Under the pieces are notes generated by a model. It did no database searches. It had not been told where the DNA came from and was given only the letters and a program-made list of their open reading frames with translations. Of a stretch of DNA of 64,000 nucleotides, positions 8,394 to 21,324 are shown piece by piece. The number at the start of each line of letters is the position of its first letter. The first letter of the stretch is position 1. This DNA comes from Roseivivax isoporae LMG 25204 (GTDB lineage: Bacteria > Pseudomonadota > Alphaproteobacteria > Rhodobacterales > Rhodobacteraceae), in NCBI RefSeq assembly GCF_000521865.1, contig NZ_JAME01000007.1:62001-126000 (forward strand), written 5' to 3'. Made by a program: the position numbers and the translations under genes.

Positions 8394-9413
8394 ATGACCG
8401 ACTATTTCCGCCCGCTCGTCCAGCACGGCCGACACCGCCCCGACACCGCCCTGCCGCTTGCCGGCGGGGCGTCCTGGTTCACCCATGCCCTGCACCTGAG
8501 GCGCGACGCGGCGCCGCGCGTGCTGCCGGCCGCGGGCATCCCCGCGGACTGGCAGGCGGCACTCTCGGCCCCGCGGGCCCCCGTGGCCGGCTTGTCCATG
8601 GACGCCCCGCGGCTCATGGGCATCCTCAACGTCACGCCGGACAGCTTTTCCGACGGTGGCCTGCATGCCGGCCCCGCGGCCGCCATCGCCCATGCCGAGA
8701 CGATGGCGCGGGCCGGCGTCGACATCGTCGACGTGGGCGGGGAATCCACCCGTCCGGGTGCCTCGACCATCCCCGAGGAGGAGGAGAGCGCCCGCGTCGC
8801 GCCGGTGATCGAACGTATCGCGAGACCCGGCCGCCCGCTCGTATCCATAGATACCCGCAAGCGCGCCGTGGCCGAGGCCGCGGTCAAGGCCGGCGCAGGG
8901 TTCGTGAACGACGTGGCGGGGCTGACCTACGACCCCGGGCTCGCGCCCTTCTGCGCCGCGCGTGCCCTGCCCGTCTGCATCATGCATGCGCAGGGCGATC
9001 CCGCGACCATGCAGGACGCGCCCACCTACGGCGACGTCTTGCTCGACGTCTACGACTGGCTTGCCGCGCGCGTTGCCGCGCTCGAGGCCCAAGGGATCCC
9101 CCGCGACCGCATCGTGGTCGATCCCGGCATCGGCTTCGGCAAGACCATGGCCCACAACCTCGCCTTGCTCGAGGGCGTCGCGCTCTTCCACGGGCTCGGC
9201 TGCCCGGTGCTGGTGGGCGCGTCCCGCAAACGTTTCATCGGCGTGATCTCGGGCGAGCAGGAACCCGCGCGCCGCGTGCCGGGTTCGCTCGCCGTGGCGC
9301 TTGCCGCGGCCGCAGAGGGTGTGCAGATTCTGCGCATACATGACGTGGCCGAAACCGCGGCCGCGCTGAAGGTCTGGCAGGCAACGAGGCAGGGACGGCA
9401 CGATGGGACGTGA
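8394..9413 (+). CDS. folP: Dihydropteroate synthase
   Basis: The 339-residue protein joins 6-hydroxymethyl-dihydropterin diphosphate with p-aminobenzoate to make dihydropteroate. The conserved first block [16 protein letters not shown] is followed by [48 protein letters not shown] and [12 protein letters not shown], all standard for the TIM-barrel enzyme. An N-terminal extension of about 75 residues precedes the barrel, as in other Rhodobacterales FolP. The ATG at 8394 was chosen over a TTG at 8358. The stop overlaps the glmM start by 11 bases, indicating one folB-folP-glmM transcript. Confidence 0.95.
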   Translation: MTDYFRPLVQHGRHRPDTALPLAGGASWFTHALHLRRDAAPRVLPAAGIPADWQAALSAPRAPVAGLSMDAPRLMGILNVTPDSFSDGGLHAGPAAAIAHAETMARAGVDIVDVGGESTRPGASTIPEEEESARVAPVIERIARPGRPLVSIDTRKRAVAEAAVKAGAGFVNDVAGLTYDPGLAPFCAARALPVCIMHAQGDPATMQDAPTYGDVLLDVYDWLAARVAALEAQGIPRDRIVVDPGIGFGKTMAHNLALLEGVALFHGLGCPVLVGASRKRFIGVISGEQEPARRVPGSLAVALAAAAEGVQILRIHDVAETAAALKVWQATRQGRHDGT

Positions 9414-10746
9414 TCTATTCGGCACCGACGGGGTCCGCGGCACCGCGAACACGCATCCGATGACGGCAGAGATGGCGCTTGCCATCGGCGCCGCGGCCGG
9501 GCGCTATTTCCGGCGCGAGAAGGGTGGCGTGCACCGCGTGGTGATCGGCAAGGACACCCGCCGCTCGGGTTACATGTTCGAGACGGCGCTGACGGCGGGC
9601 CTGACCTCGACCGGCATGAACGTGCTCCTGCTCGGCCCCGTGCCGACGCCGGCGGTGGGGCTGCTGACGCCGTCCATGCGCGCGGATCTCGGGATCATGA
9701 TCTCGGCCTCGCACAATCCCGCCCACGACAACGGCATCAAGTTCTTCGGCCCCGACGGCTTCAAGCTGTCGGACGAGGCCGAGGCCGAGATCGAGGTGCT
9801 GGTGAAGAGCGGCGTCGAGCCCGCGCGGGCCGAGAACATCGGCCGGGCGCAGCGCATCGACGACGGCCGCTTCCGCTACCAGGAGCGGGTGAAGTCGACC
9901 TTCCCCGCCGGCATGCGGCTCGACGGCATGAAGGTCGTGATCGACTGCGCAAACGGCGCGGCTTACCGCACCGCGCCCGACGTCCTGTGGGAACTGGGCG
10001 CCGAGGTCATCCCGGTGGGGGTCACGCCCAACGGCTTCAACATCAACGCCGAATGCGGATCGACCAAGCCGCGCGTCGCGGCCGAGACCGTCGTCGCCCA
10101 TGGCGCGGATCTCGGCATCTGCCTCGACGGTGACGCAGACCGCGTGATCGTGATCGACGAGCAGGGCCGCGTGGCCGACGGCGACCAGCTGATGGCGCTG
10201 ATGGCCGCCCGCTGGGCCGAGGAAGGACGTCTTGCCGGCGGCACGCTCGTCGCCACAGTCATGTCCAATCTCGGCCTCGAGCAGTACCTCGCGGGGCGCG
10301 GCCTCCGGCTCGAGCGGACCGGCGTCGGCGACCGCTACGTGGTCGAGGCGATGCGCCGCGGCGGCTGGAACCTCGGCGGCGAGCAGTCGGGCCACATCGT
10401 GATGACCGACTACGCCACCACCGGCGACGGGCTGATGGCGGGCCTGCAATTCCTGGCCGAGATGGTGCGCACCGGGCGTCCCGCCTCGGACCTCGCGCGG
10501 AACTTCGATCCCGTCCCGCAGCTGCTGAAGAACGTGCGCTACACCGCCGGGCGGGCGCCGCTCGAGACGCCCGCGGTGCAGGACTCGATCCGCGCGGCCG
10601 AGGCCGCCATGGGCGGGCGCGGCCGCGTGCTGATCCGCAAGTCGGGCACCGAGCCCCTGATCCGCGTGATGGCCGAATGCGAGGACGAGGCGCTCCTGGC
10701 GTCGGTCGTCGACGGCATCGTGGCCGAGGTCGAACGCGCGGCCTGA
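9403..10746 (+). CDS. glmM: Phosphoglucosamine mutase
   Basis: The 447-residue enzyme converts glucosamine-6-phosphate to glucosamine-1-phosphate for UDP-GlcNAc, and hence peptidoglycan and lipopolysaccharide, synthesis. Visible motifs are [11 protein letters not shown] at the N-terminus, the phosphoserine loop [12 protein letters not shown] (Ser103), the Mg-binding DGDADR, the sugar loop GGEQSGHIV and the C-terminal phosphate-binding [12 protein letters not shown]. Length is exactly that of the family. The start codon lies inside the end of folP; folP-glmM adjacency is common in bacteria. Confidence 0.97.
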   Translation: MGRDLFGTDGVRGTANTHPMTAEMALAIGAAAGRYFRREKGGVHRVVIGKDTRRSGYMFETALTAGLTSTGMNVLLLGPVPTPAVGLLTPSMRADLGIMISASHNPAHDNGIKFFGPDGFKLSDEAEAEIEVLVKSGVEPARAENIGRAQRIDDGRFRYQERVKSTFPAGMRLDGMKVVIDCANGAAYRTAPDVLWELGAEVIPVGVTPNGFNINAECGSTKPRVAAETVVAHGADLGICLDGDADRVIVIDEQGRVADGDQLMALMAARWAEEGRLAGGTLVATVMSNLGLEQYLAGRGLRLERTGVGDRYVVEAMRRGGWNLGGEQSGHIVMTDYATTGDGLMAGLQFLAEMVRTGRPASDLARNFDPVPQLLKNVRYTAGRAPLETPAVQDSIRAAEAAMGGRGRVLIRKSGTEPLIRVMAECEDEALLASVVDGIVAEVERAA

Positions 10747-10750
10747 GCGG

Positions 10751-11263
10751 TCAGGCTGCGCGGGGCCGGGTCCTGCGCCGCGGCCGCAGCGCGCGGCGCA
10801 GCAGCGCGCCGAGCGCCATCACCGCCGTCCAGGCGAGGACGAAACCCGTCGCCGCGAACACCGCGCCCTCGAAGGTCAGCGGCAGCGCCGGGCGATAGGC
10901 GCCCCAGGCGGCACGCGCGATGTCGGGATCGGTCATGTGCGGGGCGAGACGCGCGCGCAGGAACGGCCCCGCATCGTCGAGCGCGGCCAGGTCGACCGAG
11001 AGCCGCGCATGCCGCGCCATGGTCCGCGTCATGCTCTCGGCCCGCGCCGCGCCGAAGCGTCCGCCGGTGGCGAGATCCGCGAGCGCGGCCCGGGGCGTCA
11101 TGCCGACCTCGGCCGCGTCGGCCTCGAACTCGGCCACGACACGGGACAGCTCGTCCACCGCGCCGCCCAGCCGCTGCTTGTATTGCTGCGAGAATTCCGG
11201 GAACTGGGACAGCCCCGCGGCCCCGGTCAGACCCGCGGCCAGCGCGAACGCGCGCACAAACAT
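10751..11263 (-). CDS. DUF2937 family membrane protein
   Basis: This 170-residue protein has an N-terminal hydrophobic segment (residues about 1-20), a central helical region containing FPEFSQQYKQRLGGAVDEL, and a C-terminal membrane helix (about 130-155) followed by a very basic tail (RRALRPRRRTRPRAA). The QYKQRLGG block and overall layout match DUF2937. No activity is known for the family. The gene converges on glmM with only 4 bases between the two stop codons, and it lies downstream of proS on the same strand. Confidence 0.75.
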   Translation of the reverse strand: MFVRAFALAAGLTGAAGLSQFPEFSQQYKQRLGGAVDELSRVVAEFEADAAEVGMTPRAALADLATGGRFGAARAESMTRTMARHARLSVDLAALDDAGPFLRARLAPHMTDPDIARAAWGAYRPALPLTFEGAVFAATGFVLAWTAVMALGALLRRALRPRRRTRPRAA

Positions 11264-11354
11264 CGCCTTGCCCTCTTCGCCTCGATGGGTCCTCTGCCGG
11301 GACCCGTTGGCGGGCAGTCTAGCGCGGCGCGGGCCTGCGCGCCAGCGCCGGGAG

Positions 11355-11380
11355 GGGCGCCCTGCCCCTGCCCGGCGCCC
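11355..11380 (-). terminator. Stem-loop just past the proS stop codon
   Basis: GGGCGCC and GGCGCCC form a perfect 7-bp stem with a 12-base GC-rich loop, beginning 18 bases after the proS stop. It lacks a T-run, so it may be a weak or Rho-assisted terminator, or simply a GC-rich repeat. Confidence 0.3.
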
Positions 11381-11398
11381 GCGCGGGCGATCCGCCGC

Positions 11399-12742
11399 TC
11401 AGCGGTGCGGCGCGTAGATCTGCGCGAGCCGCGTCACCGCCTGCTCGGGCGTCATCTCCTCGCTTTCGCCTGTGCGCCGCGAGGTCAGCTCGACGACGCC
11501 CTTCTCGAGACCGCGCGGCCCCACGGTGATCCGCCACGGCAGGCCGATCAGGTCCATGGTGGCGAACTTCGCCCCCGCCCGGTCGTCACCGTCGTGGTAA
11601 AGCGTGTCGAGCCCCGCCTGGCCGAGCGCCGCGTAGATCTGGTCGCAGGCGGTATCGGCGGTCGCGTCGCCCTGCTTGAGGTTCACGAGGCCCACGTGGA
11701 ACGGCGTCACGCCCTCGGGCCAGATGATGCCGCGCTCGTCGTGGTTGGCCTCGATGATCGCGCCGAGAAGCCGCGACACGCCGATCCCGTGCGATCCCAT
11801 GTGCACCGGCACGCGGTTGCCCTCGGGGTCGACGACGGTCGCGCCCATCGGTTCGGAATACTTCGTGCCGAAGTAGAAGATCTGCCCCACCTCGATGCCG
11901 CGCGCCTCGCGGCGACGCTCCTCAGGCACCTGCGCCTCGAAGGCGGCGGCGTCGTGGGTGTCGTCGGTGCGCGCGTAGCGCGAGGTGAATTCCTCGAGCA
12001 CGGCACGGCAGCCCTCGCGGTCGTCGGGATCGATCTGCCGGTCGCCGAAACGCAGGTCGGTGATCTCGCTGTCGTAGAACACGCCCGATTCGCCGGTCTC
12101 GGCCAGCACGAGGAACTCGTGGGTGTCGTCGCCGCCGATCGGCCCGCTCTCGGCCCGCATGGGGATCGCCTGCAGGCCCATGCGCTCGTAGGTGCGCAGG
12201 TAGCTCACGAGGTGCCGGTTGTAGGCGTGCAGCGCGTCCTCGTAGGTCAGGTCGAAATTGTAGCCGTCCTTCATCAGGAACTCGCGGCCGCGCATGACGC
12301 CGAAGCGCGGCCTGACCTCGTCGCGGAACTTCCACTGGACGTGATAGAGCGTCAGCGGCAGGTCGCGGTAGCTCGAGACATGCGCGCGGAAGATGTCGGT
12401 GATCATCTCCTCGTTCGTCGGGCCGAACAGCATGTCGCGGTCATGGCGGTCGCGGATGCGCAGCATCTCGGGGCCGTAGGCGTTGTAGCGGCCCGATTCC
12501 TGCCAGAGGTCGGCGGGCTGGATCGTCGGCATCAGCATGGGGATGTGGCCCATGCGCTGCTGCTCCTCGTGCACGATCTGCTCGACGCGCTTGAGCACGC
12601 GCCAGCCGAGCGGCAGCCAGGAATAGATGCCGGCCGAGGCCTGCTTGATCATGCCCGCGCGCAGCATGAGCCGGTGCGAGGCGATCTGCGCCTCGGACGG
12701 CGTCTCCTTCAGGACGGGCAGGAAGTAGCGGCTGAGGCGCAT
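11399..12742 (-). CDS. proS: Prolyl-tRNA synthetase, short alphaproteobacterial form without editing insert
   Basis: The 447-residue enzyme charges tRNA-Pro. It is the short class IIa form, lacking the roughly 180-residue INS editing domain that makes E. coli ProS about 570 residues. Visible motifs are [17 protein letters not shown] at the start, [35 protein letters not shown], the motif 2 region [41 protein letters not shown] near motif 3 and the terminal HR after IYAP. The ATG at 12742 matches the family start. The divergent neighbour (AI-2E family permease) starts 187 bases away. Confidence 0.96.
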   Translation of the reverse strand: MRLSRYFLPVLKETPSEAQIASHRLMLRAGMIKQASAGIYSWLPLGWRVLKRVEQIVHEEQQRMGHIPMLMPTIQPADLWQESGRYNAYGPEMLRIRDRHDRDMLFGPTNEEMITDIFRAHVSSYRDLPLTLYHVQWKFRDEVRPRFGVMRGREFLMKDGYNFDLTYEDALHAYNRHLVSYLRTYERMGLQAIPMRAESGPIGGDDTHEFLVLAETGESGVFYDSEITDLRFGDRQIDPDDREGCRAVLEEFTSRYARTDDTHDAAAFEAQVPEERRREARGIEVGQIFYFGTKYSEPMGATVVDPEGNRVPVHMGSHGIGVSRLLGAIIEANHDERGIIWPEGVTPFHVGLVNLKQGDATADTACDQIYAALGQAGLDTLYHDGDDRAGAKFATMDLIGLPWRITVGPRGLEKGVVELTSRRTGESEEMTPEQAVTRLAQIYAPHR

Positions 12743-12928
12743 CGGTGATCCCCGGATCGTTCGCATTCGTCGGCGCCGAGGTGTAGGCGAAAGAACGGGG
12801 GCAGGCAATGCGCCGCACGGGGCGCCGCTCGGGAGCCGCGTCAGGTGCGCGCGGGCGCGCTCGGGCGCTTGCATCCCGCGCGCGGAGCGGCGAGAAGATC
12901 CCGGACCTTCCGCGAAGAGTGACGCCGA

Positions 12929-14002
12929 ATGACGCTGCCCGTCCGCGACCAGCTGAAATATTGGGGCATCGCCGCCATCGTCCTGACGGTGGTGCTGTGG
13001 TTCCTCGGCGACGTGCTCCTGCCCTTCGTGGTGGGCGCGGCCATCGCCTATTTCCTCGACCCGCTCGCCGACCGGCTCGAGGCGGCGGGCGCCTCGCGCG
13101 GCCTCGCCACCGGCATCATCACCGTGGGCGCGATCCTGATCTTCATCCTGATCGCGCTTCTCGTGATCCCCACGCTGGTGAACCAGACCGCGCAGCTGAT
13201 CGAGGTGGCGCCGCAGATCTTCAACAACCTGCAGGGCTACCTCGCGCAGCGCTTCCCCGACCTTCTCGCCGAGGACAGCGTCGTGCGCGAGACGATGATC
13301 TCGCTCGGCGAGACCATCCGCGAGAAGGGCGGCGAGCTTCTGCAGACGGCCCTGTCCTCGGCGGCGTCGCTCGTGTCGATCCTGCTGCTGTTCGTGATCG
13401 TGCCGGTGGTGGCGGTCTACCTGCTGCTCGACTGGGACCGGATGGTCGCCCGCATCGACGACCTCCTGCCGCGCCAGCACGCGCCGGTGATCCGCGGCCT
13501 CGCCACCGAGATCGACCACACCCTGTCCTCGTTCATCCGCGGCATGGGCACGGTCTGCCTGATTCTCGGCGCCTATTACGCGGTGGCGCTGATGCTCGTC
13601 GGCCTGCAGTTCGGGCTCGTGGTGGGCGTCGTCGCGGGGTTCCTGACCTTCATCCCCTACGTGGGCGCCATCGTGGGCGGCGTGCTGGCAATCGGGCTCG
13701 CGCTTTTCCAGTTCTGGGGCGACTGGGTCTGGATCGTCGCCGTCTGGGCGATCTTCCAGTCGGGCCAGTTCATCGAGGGCAACTTCCTGACACCCAAGCT
13801 CGTGGGCGACAGCGTCGGCCTGCACCCGGTGTGGCTGCTGCTCGCCATGTCGGTCTTCGGCACGCTCTTCGGCTTCGTGGGGCTGCTCGTGGCGGTGCCC
13901 GTGGCCGCCGCGCTCGGCGTCATCGCGCGCTTCCTCGTGGCGCAGTACAAGTCGAGCCAGCTCTATTCCGGTCAGCCGGCGCAGGACGGCACCGATGGCT
14001 GA
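12929..14002 (+). CDS. AI-2E family transporter (PerM/YhhT-like permease)
   Basis: The 357-residue protein has about eight hydrophobic segments and the family pattern: two N-terminal helices (residues about 12-50), a third at about 67-90, a long amphipathic region (about 95-145), then [20 protein letters not shown], and a C-terminal set of helices with PYVGAIVGG and [17 protein letters not shown]. The family was named after E. coli TqsA, but most members have no proven substrate, so autoinducer-2 transport should not be assumed. It overlaps hdaA by 8 bases, so the two are translated from one message. Confidence 0.88.
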   Translation: MTLPVRDQLKYWGIAAIVLTVVLWFLGDVLLPFVVGAAIAYFLDPLADRLEAAGASRGLATGIITVGAILIFILIALLVIPTLVNQTAQLIEVAPQIFNNLQGYLAQRFPDLLAEDSVVRETMISLGETIREKGGELLQTALSSAASLVSILLLFVIVPVVAVYLLLDWDRMVARIDDLLPRQHAPVIRGLATEIDHTLSSFIRGMGTVCLILGAYYAVALMLVGLQFGLVVGVVAGFLTFIPYVGAIVGGVLAIGLALFQFWGDWVWIVAVWAIFQSGQFIEGNFLTPKLVGDSVGLHPVWLLLAMSVFGTLFGFVGLLVAVPVAAALGVIARFLVAQYKSSQLYSGQPAQDGTDG

Positions 14003-14690
14003 GCAGCTGGGCCTCGACCTTCCCGTGCGCCCGGCGCTGGGGCGCGGCGACTTCTTCGTCACCGACGCCAACGCGCAGGCGGTGGCGATGATCGACGCCT
14101 GGCGCGGCTGGCCTTCGGGCAAGCTCATGCTCGCGGGGCCCGAGGGGTCGGGCAAGACCCACCTCGCCCATGTCTGGCAGGCCGAGAGCGGCGCGCGCAT
14201 CTGCGCGGCGGCCGACCTTGCCGATGCCGACATCCCCGCCCTCGCCGCGGGCCCGCTCTGCGTCGAGGACGTACAGGCCATCGCGGGCGACCAGGCGGGC
14301 GAGGACGCGCTCTTTCACCTGCACAACCTCATCCTGAGCGAGGGCAACGCGCTCCTGATGACGGCCGCGGCGCCGCCCGCGCGGCTGGCGCTGGCGCTTC
14401 CCGACCTCAAGTCGCGCGTCATGGGCACGCAGGTCGTGCTGCTCGACCGGCCCGACGACCTCCTGCTGTCGGCACTGATCGCCAAGCTTTTCGCGGATCG
14501 CCAGCTCGTGCCAGACCACCGCGTTATCGGCTACCTCGTGACGCGCATGTCGCGGTCCTTCGGCATGGCCTCGCGCCTTGTCGACGAGATCGACCGCACC
14601 GCGCTCGCGCGTCACCGGCCGGTGACGCTGCCGCTCGCGCGCGACTGCCTCGCCCGGCTCGAGGCGACCACCGTGGACGAGGCCTTGTAA
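13995..14690 (+). CDS. hdaA: DnaA-related regulator of replication initiation (HdaA)
   Basis: The 231-residue protein has one AAA+ module related to DnaA domain III but lacks DnaA's N-terminal and DNA-binding domains. The first residues contain QLGLDLP, the clamp-binding motif by which Hda proteins dock on the DnaN sliding clamp. The Walker A site is GPEGSGKT (residues about 48-55), the acidic LCVEDVQ region resembles Walker B, and the sensor II region is [18 protein letters not shown]. Such proteins stimulate ATP hydrolysis by DnaA after initiation. hdaA next to ppk is a recurring alphaproteobacterial arrangement, which supports the call. Confidence 0.88.
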   Translation: MAEQLGLDLPVRPALGRGDFFVTDANAQAVAMIDAWRGWPSGKLMLAGPEGSGKTHLAHVWQAESGARICAAADLADADIPALAAGPLCVEDVQAIAGDQAGEDALFHLHNLILSEGNALLMTAAAPPARLALALPDLKSRVMGTQVVLLDRPDDLLLSALIAKLFADRQLVPDHRVIGYLVTRMSRSFGMASRLVDEIDRTALARHRPVTLPLARDCLARLEATTVDEAL

Positions 14691-14732
14691 GCGGTCATGA
14701 AACCGTCACCGGAGACCGGAATAAGGGCAGCC

Positions 14733-16910
<2,178 letters not shown>

Positions 16911-16937
16911 CGCAGCGCCCGGGATGGCCGCGCGCGC

Positions 16938-16966
16938 TTGACCCCCGGACTCTGCTGGGCCAGTTT
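16938..16966 (+). promoter_or_regulatory. Possible sigma-70-type promoter before ppx
   Basis: TTGACC at 16938-16943 is followed after 17 bases by CAGTTT at 16961-16966, 36 bases before the ppx ATG. The -35 box is good but the -10 box is weak, so ppx may instead be read mainly from ppk. Confidence 0.3.
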
Positions 16967-17002
16967 CCGCACCAAAGAGGGACCAGGCGGAAGGCACCCC
17001 TG

Positions 17003-18547
17003 ATGAACGGACCAGCCGAGAACGATCACCCGGAATGGGGGCCGTTCGGACGCCCGCTCTTCGCCGATCCCGAGGCCCGCGCGCTGTCGCGCGTGGGTGT
17101 CGTCGACATCGGGTCGAACTCCGTGCGCCTCGTGGTGTTCGACGGCGCCGCCCGCAGCCCCGCCTATTTCTACAACGAAAAGATCATGTGCGGGCTCGGC
17201 GCGGGCATGTCGGAAACCGGCCGGCTGAACCCCGAGGGGCGCGAACGCGCCCGCGCGGCGCTGCGCCGCTTCCAGCTCCTCGCCGAGGGCATGGACATTC
17301 AGCCGCTGACCGCCGTCGCGACCGCCGCGGTGCGCGATGCCGAGGACGGTCGCGCCTTCTGCGCCGAGATCGCGGCCGAGACCGGCATCCGGATCCACAT
17401 CATCGACGGCGCCGACGAGGCGCGGCTGTCGGCGCAGGGGGTCCTCCTCGGCTGGCCGGGCAGCTTCGGGCTGGTCTGCGACATCGGCGGCTCGTCCATG
17501 GAACTGGCCGAGATCTCGGGCGGCCGCGTCGGCCGCCGGGCCACATCGGCGCTCGGCCCGCTCAAGCTGCGCGAGATCCCGGGCGGCCGGAAGGAACGCG
17601 AGGCCCACATCGCCGACATCATGGCGGGCCTCGTCGAGAAGGTCGGCCCGCAGCGCGACCGGCTGTTCCTCGTCGGCGGCTCGTGGCGCGCCATCGCCCG
17701 GATCGACATGGAGCGGCGCGCCTATCCGCTGCACGTCCTGCACGAATACCGCATGAACGCCGAGGCGGTGCGCGAGACCGCGAAGTTCATCGAGAAGGCC
17801 GACCTCGAGGTGCTGCGCAAGGCCTGCGGGCTCTCGTCCTCGCGCATGGCGCTCGTGCCCTTCGCGGCAGAGGTCCTGCCGCAGCTGGTCGACGCGTTCC
17901 GCCCCGCCGACATCGCGATCTCGAGCTACGGCATCCGCGAGGGCCTGCTCTACGAGCAGATGCCGCAGGCGCTGCGCGACCGCGATCCCCTGATCGAGGC
18001 CTGTTCCTTCGCCGAGGCCAAGGATGCGCGGCTGCCGGGCTTCGGGCGGCGGCTGTTCCGCTTCGTCGAGCCGCTCTTTCCCGGCGCCTCGCCGGCACGG
18101 CGGCGCCTCGTGAAGGCCGCGTGCCTGCTGCACGACGTGAGCTGGCGCGCGCATCCCGACTACCGGGCCGAAACCTGTTTCGACAACGCGACGCGCGCCA
18201 ATCTCGGCGGGCTCAAGCATTCCGAACGGCTGTTCCTGGGCCTCGCCCTGCTCCACCGCTACCGCAACAAGCGCGAGGGCACGCGGTTCGAGGACCTCTA
18301 TGCGCTGCTCGATGCCGAGGGCACGCAGGCGGCCGAGGTGCTGGGCAAGGCGATGCGGCTCGGCGCGATGCTGTGGATGTCCGAGCGGTCGCAGGCGGGC
18401 GCCACGCTCGACTGGGATCCGGTGGAGCGGCGCCTGGTGCTGAAGCTGACGCGCGAGGCCGAACCGCTGTTCGGTGAGGTCGCGCAGGCGCGGCTCAAGT
18501 CGCTTGGCGGATCGCTCAACGCCGAGACGGACGCGCAGGTGGTCTGA
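17003..18547 (+). CDS. ppx: Exopolyphosphatase (Ppx/GppA family)
   Basis: The 514-residue protein belongs to the ASKHA fold family that removes terminal phosphate from polyphosphate or from pppGpp. The phosphate-1 loop VVDIGSNSVRLVVFDG (about residues 34-49) and the second loop CDIGGSSMELAEI are both intact, and the C-terminal HD-like region (HDVSWRAHPDYRAE) is present. The upstream frame is open far into ppk, but the ATG at 17003 is the first sensible start after the ppk stop and gives a normal length. Neighbouring ppk argues for polyphosphate as the main substrate. Confidence 0.93.
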   Translation: MNGPAENDHPEWGPFGRPLFADPEARALSRVGVVDIGSNSVRLVVFDGAARSPAYFYNEKIMCGLGAGMSETGRLNPEGRERARAALRRFQLLAEGMDIQPLTAVATAAVRDAEDGRAFCAEIAAETGIRIHIIDGADEARLSAQGVLLGWPGSFGLVCDIGGSSMELAEISGGRVGRRATSALGPLKLREIPGGRKEREAHIADIMAGLVEKVGPQRDRLFLVGGSWRAIARIDMERRAYPLHVLHEYRMNAEAVRETAKFIEKADLEVLRKACGLSSSRMALVPFAAEVLPQLVDAFRPADIAISSYGIREGLLYEQMPQALRDRDPLIEACSFAEAKDARLPGFGRRLFRFVEPLFPGASPARRRLVKAACLLHDVSWRAHPDYRAETCFDNATRANLGGLKHSERLFLGLALLHRYRNKREGTRFEDLYALLDAEGTQAAEVLGKAMRLGAMLWMSERSQAGATLDWDPVERRLVLKLTREAEPLFGEVAQARLKSLGGSLNAETDAQVV

Positions 18548-18554
18548 TCCGCCA

Positions 18555-18582
18555 CGCCCCCGGAACGCGGGTCCCGGGGGCG
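18555..18582. terminator. Stem-loop between convergent ppx and xylA
   Basis: CGCCCCCGG and CCGGGGGCG form a perfect 9-bp stem with a 10-base loop in the 45-base gap between the stop codons of two convergent genes. The position is that of a bidirectional terminator, although no T-run follows on either strand. Confidence 0.55.
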
Positions 18583-18592
18583 CGGCGACGCC

Positions 18593-19894
18593 TCAGACGA
18601 AGCGGTTCAGCCAGTTCTCGAGGCGTTCCTGCCGGCCCGAACGCGGTTCGGGGCGGATGTCCTCGTCCTCGACCCGCTGCGCGATCTGCGCGAGGTCCGC
18701 GGACAGGAGCCCGGCGTTCTCGGGCTTGTCCCAGTCGGCGTAGCGCGCGGTGCGCGCGTCCTCGAGACCGCCATCCTCGAGCATGGCCGCAGCCGCGCGC
18801 AGGCCCCGCGCGCAGACGTCCATCGCCCCCACATGCGCGAGCACGAGGTCCTCGGCATCGAGCGACTGGCGGCGGAGCTTGGCGTCGAAGTTCGTGCCGC
18901 CCGTGGTGAAGCCGCCGCCCTTGAGGATCTCGTAATAGGCCAGCGCCACCTCGGGCACGTTGTTCGGGAACTGGTCGGTGTCCCAGCCCGACTGGTAGTC
19001 GTTGCGGTTCATGTCGATCGACCCGAGGATGCCGAGGTCGCGCGCCAGCGCCAGCTCGTGCTCGAAGCTGTGGCCGGCGAGAATCGCGTGCCCCTGCTCG
19101 ATGTTCATCTTGACCTCCTTCTCGAGGCCGAACTCCTTGAGGAAGCCGTAGACGGTCGCGACGTCGTAATCGTACTGGTGCTTGGTCGGCTCCTGCGGCT
19201 TCGGCTCCACGAGGATCGTGCCCTTGAAGCCGATCTTGTGCGCGTAGTCGACAACCATGGACAGGAACCGGCCCGCCTGCTGACGCTCGCGCGCGAGGTC
19301 GGTGTTCAGGAGCGTCTCGTAGCCCTCGCGGCCGCCCCAGAGCACGTAGTTCTCGCCGCCGAGCTTCTGCGTCGCGTCGAGGCAGGACTTCACCGTCGCC
19401 GCGGCATAGGCGAACACGTCGGGATCGGGGTTCGTGGCCGACCCGCTCATGAAGCGGCGGTGCGAGAAGAGGTTCGCGGTGCCCCAGAGAAGCCGCGTGC
19501 CGGTCTCCTCCATCTTGGTGCCGAAATGATCCACGATCTCCTCGAGATTGCGGCGGCTCTCCGCGAAGGACGCACCCTCCGGGCGCACGTCGGCATCGTG
19601 GAAGCAGAAATAGGGCTGCCCGAGGATCGCGAAGAGTTCGAAGGCCGCGTCGGCCTTGGCCTTCGCGGCCGCCATGTCGTCGCCCCACCACGGCCGGTCG
19701 AACGTGCGCCCGCCGAACGGATCGCCGCCCTCCCACGCGAAGCTGTGCCAGTAGGCCACGGCAAAGCGCAGGTGGTCCTCCAGCCGCTTGCCCATCACGA
19801 CCGCCTCGGGGTCGTAGTGGCGGAAGGCGAAGTCGGTCGCGGCGTCGGGTCCCTGGTAGGTGATCTTCGGGATGTCGCGGAAGAAGTCGGTCAT
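18593..19894 (-). CDS. xylA: Xylose isomerase
   Basis: The 433-residue enzyme interconverts D-xylose and D-xylulose. Family motifs are [20 protein letters not shown] near residue 50, the catalytic-histidine block [26 protein letters not shown], the metal ligands in [18 protein letters not shown] and [19 protein letters not shown], and [20 protein letters not shown]. Length equals the class II bacterial enzyme. The ATG overlaps the xylB stop as ATGA, so it is the last gene of a coupled xylFHGBA operon. Confidence 0.97.
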   Translation of the reverse strand: MTDFFRDIPKITYQGPDAATDFAFRHYDPEAVVMGKRLEDHLRFAVAYWHSFAWEGGDPFGGRTFDRPWWGDDMAAAKAKADAAFELFAILGQPYFCFHDADVRPEGASFAESRRNLEEIVDHFGTKMEETGTRLLWGTANLFSHRRFMSGSATNPDPDVFAYAAATVKSCLDATQKLGGENYVLWGGREGYETLLNTDLARERQQAGRFLSMVVDYAHKIGFKGTILVEPKPQEPTKHQYDYDVATVYGFLKEFGLEKEVKMNIEQGHAILAGHSFEHELALARDLGILGSIDMNRNDYQSGWDTDQFPNNVPEVALAYYEILKGGGFTTGGTNFDAKLRRQSLDAEDLVLAHVGAMDVCARGLRAAAAMLEDGGLEDARTARYADWDKPENAGLLSADLAQIAQRVEDEDIRPEPRSGRQERLENWLNRFV

Positions 19895-21324
19895 GAGAGC
19901 TCCAGAAGGGCTTTTGCTGCCGCGCGGTAGCGGCCGTGAGCGTCGTCGAACGCCGGGACGAGGTCCGGGTCGGGATCGAAGGTGCGCGCGATGCGCGGTG
20001 CGGCGGCAAGGTCGGTCGCGCCGGTCGCGGCCATGGCCCCGAGCCGCGCGGCACCGAAGGCCGCGCCGAAATCGCCCGAGACCGGCCGTCCGATCGGCAC
20101 GTTCAGCACGCTGGCGAGCGTCGCGAGCCAGGTGTCGGACCGTGCGCCGCCGCCCACCGCCACGACCGAGGCAAGCTCGGTCCCGGTGGCCGCCAGCGCG
20201 TCGCGGCAATCGCGCAGCGCGAAGGACACGCCCTCGATCACCGCGCGCACCGCCGCGTCCCGGTCGGTGGCGTGGTCGAGATGCAGGAACGCGCCGCGCA
20301 GGCGCGCGGAATTGTGCGGTGTCCGCTCGCCGCCGAGATAGGGCAGGAACAGCGTCCGGCCGGGCGCGCGCGCGTCGCCGAGCGCCTCGGTGGCCGTCGC
20401 CGCGTCGGTGCCCATGAGCCGCGCGGCCCAGTTCAGCGCGTCCGTGGCGGCGAGGATCACGCCCATCTGGTGCCATGCGCCCGGCATGGCGTGGCAGAAG
20501 GTGTGGACCGCCGTGCCGGCGTCGGGGTGATAGCCCTCGGTCGCCGCGAAAAGCACGCCCGACGTGCCGAGCGACACGAAGGCCTCGCCCGGTCGGGTGA
20601 CGCCGATGCCCACGGCCGAGGCGGCGTTGTCGCCCGCCCCGCCCGCGACCACGACCTCGCCCATGCCCCAGCGCCGCGCCAGGTCGGCGCGCAGGGTGCC
20701 CGAGGGCGCCGCGCCCTCCACGAGCCGCGGCATCGCATCGCGCGAGAGCCCAGTCGCCGACAGGAGGTCGTCGGACCAGTCCCGCGCGCCGGTGTCGAGC
20801 CAGCTCGTGCCGGCCGCATCCGACATCTCGGACACGGCCTCTCCGGTCAGCCAGAGGCGCAGGTAGTCCTTGGGCAGGAGCACGCGCGCCACGCGGTCGA
20901 AGATGTCGGGCTCGTGCGCCCGCATCCAGGCGAGCTTGGGCGCCGTGAAGCCCGGAAAGACGATGTTGCCCGAGATCGCGCGGAATTTCGGGTCGGCATC
21001 CATCGCCGCCGCCTCGGCATGCGCGCGGGTGTCGTTCCAGAGGATGCAGGGCCGCAGCACCGCGTCCGAGGCGTCGAGGCAGGTGGCGCCGTGCATCTGG
21101 CCCGACAGCCCGATGCCCTTCACGGCCGACAGGTCGGCCTTGGCCGAGAGCGCGTCGAGCACGCTTTCGGCCGCGGTGATCCAGTCGGCCGGCGCCTGTT
21201 CCGACCAGCCGTCCTGCGGACGCGACACCGTGAGCGGCGCGGTGGCCTCGGCCACCGCCTGCTGCGCGTCGTCGATCAGGAGCCCCTTGAGCCCCGACGT
21301 TCCGAGATCCAGTCCGAGATACAT
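19891..21324 (-). CDS. xylB: Xylulokinase
   Basis: The 477-residue FGGY-family kinase phosphorylates D-xylulose to xylulose-5-phosphate, feeding the pentose phosphate pathway. Motifs are [17 protein letters not shown] at the N-terminus, [13 protein letters not shown] (the MHG block typical of xylulokinase), [12 protein letters not shown], and the C-terminal [13 protein letters not shown] and [14 protein letters not shown]. Length is typical. Its start overlaps the xylG stop by one base (TGATG) and its stop overlaps the xylA start by four, indicating tight translational coupling. Confidence 0.96.
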   Translation of the reverse strand: MYLGLDLGTSGLKGLLIDDAQQAVAEATAPLTVSRPQDGWSEQAPADWITAAESVLDALSAKADLSAVKGIGLSGQMHGATCLDASDAVLRPCILWNDTRAHAEAAAMDADPKFRAISGNIVFPGFTAPKLAWMRAHEPDIFDRVARVLLPKDYLRLWLTGEAVSEMSDAAGTSWLDTGARDWSDDLLSATGLSRDAMPRLVEGAAPSGTLRADLARRWGMGEVVVAGGAGDNAASAVGIGVTRPGEAFVSLGTSGVLFAATEGYHPDAGTAVHTFCHAMPGAWHQMGVILAATDALNWAARLMGTDAATATEALGDARAPGRTLFLPYLGGERTPHNSARLRGAFLHLDHATDRDAAVRAVIEGVSFALRDCRDALAATGTELASVVAVGGGARSDTWLATLASVLNVPIGRPVSGDFGAAFGAARLGAMAATGATDLAAAPRIARTFDPDPDLVPAFDDAHGRYRAAAKALLELS